From Butyricicoccus pullicaecorum (GTDB taxonomy: Bacteria; Bacillota; Clostridia; Oscillospirales; Butyricicoccaceae): a stretch of DNA of 64,000 nt. Positions 59,082 to 64,000 of the stretch are shown piece by piece. The position numbers were made by a program, and so were the translations under genes. The notes under the pieces were generated by a model, which searched no databases, was not told the DNA's origin, and was given only the letters and a program-made list of their open reading frames with translations. How positions within the stretch are numbered: position 1 is the first letter of the stretch; each line of letters begins with the position of its first letter. The stretch covers positions 124,001-188,000 of the forward strand of contig JAGZIY010000001.1 in NCBI GenBank assembly GCA_018365995.1. Reading direction: 5' to 3'.

Positions 59082-60506
59082 TTATGCTCTGCCAAACAGA
59101 CAGCGCAGAGAGGTTTTTTCAATCACAACGTCTGCAAATTTTCCAATTTCAAGAGCATCTCCGGCACAGCAGACCAATAAACCACCTTCTGTACGTGCGG
59201 TGAGCGGGTAGTCCTTTCCTTTGCTGTGCCCATCGACCAGAACACGCAGACGCTTGCCCATATAGGCATTTTGACGTGCCTCAACACAAGCATCCTGCGT
59301 TTGGAGCAGCCGTTCAAATCGCGCCTGCTTGACTGCATGGGGCGTATCGTCCTGCATTTCGGCAGCTGGAGTGCCGCTGCGTTTGGAATACAGGAAGGTA
59401 AACAGCATATCAAATCCAATCTCCGAAACCATTTTGCGGGTCTTTTCAAAGTCCTCCTCGGTTTCTCCCGGAAATCCAACAATGATATCGCTGGAAAGCG
59501 TGATTTCCGGCATTCTGATGCGTGCATAGGAGATGAGTTCACGGTAATGCGCTGCGGTATAGCCGCGATTCATACGGCGCAGAACGGTATCACTGCCCGA
59601 CTGGAACGGCAGATGCAGCTGTTTTGCTACCTTGTCGCAACGCGCCATGGTATCAAACAGCTTATGGGAGGCATCTTTCGGGTGACTTGTCATGAAGCGG
59701 AGCAGAAAATCACCAGAAACTGCATTTAACTTTTCAAGCAGATCAGCAAAATCGATTTGTTCGTCCAGATCCTTGCCGTAAGAATTGACATTTTGACCAA
59801 GCAGGGTGATATCCTTGTAGCCGTCCGCAACCAATTGCGTAAGTTCTTGTACGATATCCTGTGGAGCGCGGCTCCTCTCTCGTCCGCGTACATAAGGTAC
59901 GATGCAGTAGGTACAAAAGTTATTACAGCCATACATGATGGATAACCACGCCTTGACTCCTCCATCACGCAGAACGGGTAAGCCCTCTGCAATATAACCG
60001 GCTGCATCTCCGCTAGTATCAAAAATACGCTTGTCTCCCGTAAGAGAGCGATAAAGCAGTTCAGGAAAACGCCAGAGCGCATGGGTTCCAAATACCAAAT
60101 CGACCTGCGGATAGCTTTTTTTGATTTTTTCCGGAATATGATTCTGCTGTACCATGCAGCCGCAAAGACAGATGGTTACATCAGGACGTGCCTTTTTGAG
60201 ATGAGACAGTGCCCCAACATTGCCAAGTGCACGGCTTTCTGCATGCTCACGCACCGCACAGGTGTTGATTACAATGACATCAGCATCTTCTGCACATTCG
60301 GCGCGTTCATAGCCCATTTCCTCCAGCATACCGGCAATCTGTTGTGTATCTGCCTCATTTTGCTGACAGCCAAAGGTCTGTGTAAATGCGCGCAGAGGCT
60401 GCCCGCAAACCTGTGCCTTTTCTGCATTCATCTTTGCAATGAACTGCATATACTCATATTGATGAGCAATCTGTTCTTGTGTGACAACAGTTTTATTTTT
60501 GGACAT
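59082..60506 (-). CDS. miaB: tRNA-2-methylthio-N6-dimethylallyladenosine synthase
   Basis: The 474-residue radical-SAM enzyme has the N-terminal UPF0004 domain with three cysteines (TFGCQQNEADTQ, VINTCAVREHAESR, LCGCMVQ), the SAM cluster CNNFCTYCIVPYVRGRERSR, and a C-terminal TRAM domain with LRVLVDGHSKGKDYPLTART. It inserts a methylthio group into i6A37 made by MiaA. It sits immediately before mutS. Confidence 0.95.
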   Translation of the reverse strand: MSKNKTVVTQEQIAHQYEYMQFIAKMNAEKAQVCGQPLRAFTQTFGCQQNEADTQQIAGMLEEMGYERAECAEDADVIVINTCAVREHAESRALGNVGALSHLKKARPDVTICLCGCMVQQNHIPEKIKKSYPQVDLVFGTHALWRFPELLYRSLTGDKRIFDTSGDAAGYIAEGLPVLRDGGVKAWLSIMYGCNNFCTYCIVPYVRGRERSRAPQDIVQELTQLVADGYKDITLLGQNVNSYGKDLDEQIDFADLLEKLNAVSGDFLLRFMTSHPKDASHKLFDTMARCDKVAKQLHLPFQSGSDTVLRRMNRGYTAAHYRELISYARIRMPEITLSSDIIVGFPGETEEDFEKTRKMVSEIGFDMLFTFLYSKRSGTPAAEMQDDTPHAVKQARFERLLQTQDACVEARQNAYMGKRLRVLVDGHSKGKDYPLTARTEGGLLVCCAGDALEIGKFADVVIEKTSLRCLFGRA

Positions 60507-60526
60507 GGGATTCCCTTTCTAAAAAT

Positions 60527-61195
60527 TCATCGAAATGCCTGCATCTTTTCGTTGTATACGCACAGCCGATGATAGCCTGCATGAATGTCCGTATACTGCG
60601 GCAAATACTGTTCTATGGCACGGGTCAAATATTCCGGACTCATGTTGTTGTTTCCAGCCGCTGTGACTACCTCGGCGATAACCTGCCCGTTTTCCTCTGA
60701 AATCTGTATTTCTGCAAAGAAATCGCGCATATTGATAAGCTTTTCCCCACGCTTGGAACGCTTTATGATTTCAATTGTATCGCGTGCAAACAGCTCCGAC
60801 ACATTTTTTACAAAATCTTTCGGAACATCTTTTGTAAAGTTCCATGTGATCCGGTATTTTGACCACGCAATTTCACGCAGCGGCATACCACCGTCGGACA
60901 GCGGATAAATCTCGATTGCCCGCAATCCCTCTGGAAATACAGAATTCAGCGCTTCTACTGCATGGACTGGAACCGACTCAGTCAGCAGGTTAAAATCCAA
61001 CAGTTCCCATTCTCCTGAATAGCCGGTCGAGAGCGGGAGTGCGACAGATACATAAGCATGCTGGTTAAATCCCTCTGTAAACCAGAGCGGCATTTCACAG
61101 CGCGCCATAGCACGCTGCATGGTGTGCATCAGATCCAGATGGGAAATGTATTTTGCGCGACCTTCCTTGGCAAATTTCATGCGAGCCTTAAACAC
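60527..61195 (-). CDS. TIGR03936/DUF2344 radical-SAM-associated protein
   Basis: The 222-residue protein starts FKARMKFAKEGRAKYISHLDLMHTMQRAMARCEMPLWF split over the conserved FxKxGxxxxxSHLDLM region, and continues with GYSGEWELLDFNL. It overlaps the partner radical-SAM gene upstream by 8 bases. In other bacteria the pair precedes rng and rplU; here it leads into miaB. The biochemical role is unknown. Confidence 0.85.
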   Translation of the reverse strand: MFKARMKFAKEGRAKYISHLDLMHTMQRAMARCEMPLWFTEGFNQHAYVSVALPLSTGYSGEWELLDFNLLTESVPVHAVEALNSVFPEGLRAIEIYPLSDGGMPLREIAWSKYRITWNFTKDVPKDFVKNVSELFARDTIEIIKRSKRGEKLINMRDFFAEIQISEENGQVIAEVVTAAGNNNMSPEYLTRAIEQYLPQYTDIHAGYHRLCVYNEKMQAFR

Positions 61196-63026
61196 AGCAC
61201 TTCCCTCCTTCCAGCAGTCGGTTGGAACCGCATCCTGTACATTTCTTCATACAGTCTGCTGTGATAGCAGCCTCACGCGAAAGCGCCCATTCACGTTTCA
61301 GATATTCTTTGGTCGTACCGCAGCCAATATGATCCCATGGGAAGATTTCGTCCATCGGACGCTGGCGGCAGGAATAGAATGTCGGATCCAGCCCACAGTC
61401 AGCAAATGCCTGCTGCCATTTCTCATAAGAGAAACACTGATCCCAGCCATCAAACTTACAGCCATTTTTCCATGCTGTATAGATTGCCTGCCCCTGCCGG
61501 CGGTCACCACGAGCAATCACACCCTCCATGACAGAGGTTTCTGCATCATGCCAGTTGTAGGTAACGTTCTTGGTTTTCATGATTTTCTTCATGTAGTCCT
61601 GCTTGCCGCGCAGCATTTCCAATGAATTCTGTGCATCCCATTGGAATGGGGTCTGCGGCTTTGGAACAAAGCAAGATGCCGAGGCAGTAATTTTTACACC
61701 ACGCTGACGATTGTCTGTATGCATACGCCAACAGTAAGCGACCTTTTTGCAAATGTCTGAAATACCATCTAGATCTTCTGAGGTTTCGGTTGGAAGCCCT
61801 ATCATAAAATAGAGCTTGACATTGTTCCAGCCACCCTTGAATGCGATTTCGCAGGCGTGCAGCACATCATCTTCGGTAATATTCTTATTGATTACATCAC
61901 GCAGACGCTGGGTGCCAGCTTCACAAGCAAAGGTCAAACCGCTTTTGCGAACTTTCTGCACACGCTGCATCAGTTCTGAACTGAAGCTGTCCGCACGCAG
62001 AGATGGCAGAGACAGACTAATATGTCGCGGCTCACAGTAATCAAGCATACATTCAGTCAATTCTCCAAGTTCACCATAGTCGCTGGTAGACAGCGAGGAA
62101 AGCGAAATTTCCTCATAACCGGAATTTTTGAGAACAGCCTCCGCCTGCCGCATTAGGGTTTCTTTGGATTTCCGGCGCAGCGGACGATAGGTATGCCCTG
62201 CCTGACAGAACCGGCACCCACGCGGACAGCCGCGGAACAACTCGATCATAGCGCGGTCAAACACAATATCCGTAGACGGCACAACAAAATAATCCGGATA
62301 ATACATGGTATCCAGATCTTTTACAATACGCTTTTGTACAAAGGCAGGTGCGCCAGATTTGGGCGTACAGCCAGCAATGGTTCCATCTGTATGATAGGAA
62401 ATCTCATAGAGCGATGGCACATACATCCCCGGGATTTGTGCCGCTTCCATCAAAAATTCCTGCTTGGTAAGACCATTCTTTTTGGCACGGAGATAAAGAT
62501 TGGTCAAGTCCAGCATGATTTCTTCTCCATCGCCAATCAGAAAGAGGTCAATAAAATCGCAGAGCGGTTCAGGGTTATACGCACAGGGCCCGCCTGCAAT
62601 GACTAAGTTTTGAAGTCCTTGCCGGTCTTTTGTGTATACAGGAATACCGCCTAAATCCAACATATTGAGAATGTTGGTAAAGGACAATTCATATTGCAGC
62701 GTGAAAGCGACAATATCAAATTCAGATAAGGGGGTTCCGCTTTCCAGTCCATAAAGCGGTATGTCAGCCTTGCGCATCTCAGCTTCCATATCAATCCATG
62801 GTGCGAATACGCGCTCACACCAGATATTTTTCTGGTCATTGAGCAAACCATACAGGATACGAGAACCTAAATGAGACATTCCAACTTCATAGACATCTGG
62901 GAAGCAGAATGCAAAATGTAAGTCAATGTTATTTTTATCTTTGGTGACAGATCCCCATTCGCCGCCAACATAACGCGCAGGCTTTTGCACGCGCGGCAGA
63001 ATCTGTTCCAGAGCAGAATGCAGCAT
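61188..63026 (-). CDS. TIGR03960-type radical SAM protein
   Basis: The start at 63026 (MLHSALEQILPRVQKPARY) has TGGAGGG six bases upstream; an ATG at 63044 lies on that site. The 612-residue protein has an N-terminal B12-binding-like region (CFPDVYEVGMSHLG), the radical-SAM cluster FRGCPRGCRFCQAGHTYRP, and the segment SLSSLSTSDYGEL. It is followed by its usual partner DUF2344. A role in RNA modification or cofactor chemistry is assumed only by context. It is the first gene of the minus-strand run, behind the promoter at 63056-63084. Confidence 0.85.
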   Translation of the reverse strand: MLHSALEQILPRVQKPARYVGGEWGSVTKDKNNIDLHFAFCFPDVYEVGMSHLGSRILYGLLNDQKNIWCERVFAPWIDMEAEMRKADIPLYGLESGTPLSEFDIVAFTLQYELSFTNILNMLDLGGIPVYTKDRQGLQNLVIAGGPCAYNPEPLCDFIDLFLIGDGEEIMLDLTNLYLRAKKNGLTKQEFLMEAAQIPGMYVPSLYEISYHTDGTIAGCTPKSGAPAFVQKRIVKDLDTMYYPDYFVVPSTDIVFDRAMIELFRGCPRGCRFCQAGHTYRPLRRKSKETLMRQAEAVLKNSGYEEISLSSLSTSDYGELGELTECMLDYCEPRHISLSLPSLRADSFSSELMQRVQKVRKSGLTFACEAGTQRLRDVINKNITEDDVLHACEIAFKGGWNNVKLYFMIGLPTETSEDLDGISDICKKVAYCWRMHTDNRQRGVKITASASCFVPKPQTPFQWDAQNSLEMLRGKQDYMKKIMKTKNVTYNWHDAETSVMEGVIARGDRRQGQAIYTAWKNGCKFDGWDQCFSYEKWQQAFADCGLDPTFYSCRQRPMDEIFPWDHIGCGTTKEYLKREWALSREAAITADCMKKCTGCGSNRLLEGGKCCV

Positions 63027-63055
63027 GATAGCCCTCCATTTCATATACAGAGATT

Positions 63056-63084
63056 ATTATATACTGTTTTTTTGATTTTTGCAA
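63056..63084 (-). promoter_or_regulatory. Promoter leading the long minus-strand run
   Basis: On the minus strand TTGCAA (63084-63079), 17 bases, TATAAT (63061-63056), 30 bases before the start at 63026. Confidence 0.68.
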
Positions 63085-63170
63085 TCAACATTTGTAATAA
63101 AGAAGTGTTTTTCACGGTTTTCGGCAAGAAATATGGTTATATTTGTGTGAAAACATCGGCTAAAAGCGCA

Positions 63171-63204
63171 AAATCACCGGAGTGCATTTCCCCAGTGATT
63201 TTGA
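63171..63204 (-). terminator. Possible terminator after the ArsR-type gene
   Basis: Stem CAAAATCACTGG with CCGGTGATTTTG on the minus strand; followed by GCGCTTTTAG, a weak T-tail. Confidence 0.5.
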
Positions 63205-63222
63205 AATATCCCAGCAAAGATT

Positions 63223-63597
63223 TTAAGGCATAGCAGATGGTTCCTGAACATGTTCGAATCCCTGTTCCAGAATGGTTCCAATATGGGAATCCGATAATTT
63301 GTAGTATACGGTTTTGCCTTCCTTTCGGTTAGAGACCAGACGCACCTGCTTCAAAAAACGCAGCTGATGCGAAATTGCAGATTGTGTCATCCCTAAAAGC
63401 TCTGCGATATCACAGACACACAATTCATGGATTGCCAGTGCAGATAAAATCCGCAGCCGTGTCTTATCAGAGAATGCTTTGAAAAAATCCGATGCCAATC
63501 GAGTTACCTGTTCATCGGGCATCTGGCATTGTACATTCTGTACAGTGTTGCAATGCACACAATTTTCTTCACAGCAAACGAGAGTATCTTTGACCAT
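63223..63597 (-). CDS. ArsR-family metal-type repressor (CadC/SmtB-like)
   Basis: The start at 63597 (MVKDTLVCCEENCVHCN) has TGAGGTGAGGTG upstream. The 124-residue protein has a cysteine-rich N-terminal arm (CCEENCVHC) and the winged-helix core with FKAFSDKTRLRILSAL, ELCVCDIAELL (the alpha3 metal site ELCVCD) and MTQSAISHQLRFLKQV. The cysteine arrangement matches sensors of cadmium, lead, bismuth or zinc. No metal transporter lies within the window, so the target may be the gene beyond 64 kb or a distant one. Confidence 0.88.
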   Translation of the reverse strand: MVKDTLVCCEENCVHCNTVQNVQCQMPDEQVTRLASDFFKAFSDKTRLRILSALAIHELCVCDIAELLGMTQSAISHQLRFLKQVRLVSNRKEGKTVYYKLSDSHIGTILEQGFEHVQEPSAMP

Positions 63598-63764
63598 GCA
63601 CCTCACCTCACACTGTTGGTTCAAATAGACTCGTATTTTTATTATACACGATTTTTGTGAATTTTCCAAAATGTTTCTGTAAGGCGTATCGAAAACATTC
63701 CATACTATTTTTCATCAAGGCGGTTTTCGTCAGCTTAGATGACTTAAAATAAATTTTGGGAAGA

Positions 63765-63784
63765 TTCAGAACATTTGTTCTGAA
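63765..63784. promoter_or_regulatory. 20-base dyad, candidate ArsR-type operator
   Basis: TTCAGAACATTTGTTCTGAA has 9-base perfect arms around TT; a partial second copy (GAACATTGTTC) overlaps to 63792. It resembles TGAACA-type dyads bound by ArsR/SmtB repressors. It lies 168 bases upstream of the ArsR-type start. Confidence 0.5.
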
Positions 63785-63889
63785 CATTGTTCTTTGTAGA
63801 GAATTTTTATTTTTATATAAATATAACCTAGGTTTTGTATAATTCATAGATTCGAAAAATATATCTCTGCGTAAAATAACGCTAAAAAA

Positions 63890-63921
63890 GAGCGCCTCCG
63901 CAAAAATCTGCGATGGCGCCC
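63890..63921 (-). terminator. Terminator of the gene entering from 64 kb
   Basis: GCGCCTCCGCA and TGCGATGGCGC form a stem with a 2x2 internal loop; on the minus strand CTCTTTTTTAGC follows. Confidence 0.65.
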
Positions 63922-63932
63922 TTGCCTGTATT

Positions 63933-64000
63933 TTACTTTTTGTCGTTAAGTGGATTGTCTACCATAATCTCCTTCAACCCTGCTGCAAGCCCTGCCATTC
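63933..64000 (-). CDS. Unidentified protein, C-terminal end (partial)
   Basis: One minus-strand frame is open from the window edge to a TAA at 63933-63935 and ends GLAAGLKEIMVDNPLNDKK. A terminator follows 12 bases later, which supports a real gene end. Too little is visible to name it. Confidence 0.45.
   Translation of the reverse strand, partial: MAGLAAGLKEIMVDNPLNDKK

Noticed and set aside
63769..63780. LexA/SOS box reading of GAACATTTGTTC
   Set aside because: It fits GAAC-N4-GTTC, but the dyad extends to 9-base arms beyond that, no SOS gene is adjacent, and an ArsR-type gene is nearest. I kept it as an ArsR-type candidate without excluding LexA.
63608..63847. 79-codon minus-strand open frame upstream of the ArsR-type gene
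   Set aside because: AT-rich, no ribosome binding site, overlaps the repressor leader and contains the dyad; most likely non-coding.
1..64000. CRISPR array, intact insertion sequence, rRNA genes
   Set aside because: No regularly spaced repeats, transposase or rRNA-like sequence were seen on reading through the window.

Overview
The window looks like a chromosomal segment of an endospore-forming, Gram-positive anaerobe of the class Clostridia, probably Oscillospirales (Butyricicoccus/Agathobaculum-like; the rank below class is inference). Supporting signs are a spoIVA 3' end, two T-box leaders, an FMN riboswitch in front of the riboflavin ECF S-component RibU, RNase M5, a DivIVA/SepF/YggT cell-division group, the hfq-miaA-mutL-mutS-miaB cluster, and strong AGGAGG-type ribosome binding sites throughout.

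Layout. 1-2.3 kb: end of spoIVA, a P-loop kinase-like gene behind two GTAAAG/CTTTAC dyads, and a soluble PocR-domain/chemotaxis-signalling hybrid. 2.4-9.2 kb: an inositol-type sugar module (sugar isomerase, inositol 2-dehydrogenase-like oxidoreductase, sodium:solute symporter, LacI-type repressor, IolH-like isomerase) tied together by near-identical palindromes of the type TGCGTTCACGTGMACGCA; at two promoters the palindrome itself supplies the -35 box. 9.4 kb: tRNA-Pro(GGG). 9.7-17.6 kb: a patchwork with unlike base composition: AT-rich ArsR-nitroreductase pair, then a GC-richer two-component system plus an ABC exporter whose permease is fused to an M1-type metallopeptidase, ending at a relic of a large serine recombinase. 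18.1-23 kb: L-cysteine desulfidase-type enzyme with a DAACS symporter, facing an NhaC-type antiporter and a PAP2 phosphatase.

23.1-27.9 kb: leuACDB behind a leucine T-box (specifier CUC). 28-35.4 kb: TagA/WecG glycosyltransferase, DUF2156 and GNAT proteins, DJ-1/PfpI, 5-formyl-THF cyclo-ligase, degenerate CPBP protein, MltG and a U32 protein, tightly packed on the plus strand. 35.4-42.7 kb: alaS behind an alanine T-box (specifier GCU), HIT protein, comEC with a degenerate metallo-beta-lactamase tail, holA and rnmV. 42.7-43.6 kb: FMN riboswitch and ribU.

43.8-63.0 kb: a long minus-strand run, read from 63 kb down: two radical-SAM-associated genes, miaB, mutS, mutL, miaA, hfq, HlyD-like, yggS, sepF, yggT, divIVA, ileS, lspA, rluD-like, thyA, dfrA. 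It joins tRNA modification, mismatch repair, division, lipoprotein processing and thymidylate/folate synthesis. 63.2-64 kb: a CadC/SmtB-like ArsR repressor, a 20-bp dyad upstream, and the 3' end of an unidentified gene.

I saw no CRISPR array, no intact insertion sequence and no rRNA. The most unusual items are the LacI/inositol promoter architecture, the composite island at 9.7-17.6 kb with its peptidase-fused ABC permease, the PocR/chemotaxis hybrid, and the degenerate ComEC and CPBP domains. Nothing here is clearly a wholly new system.
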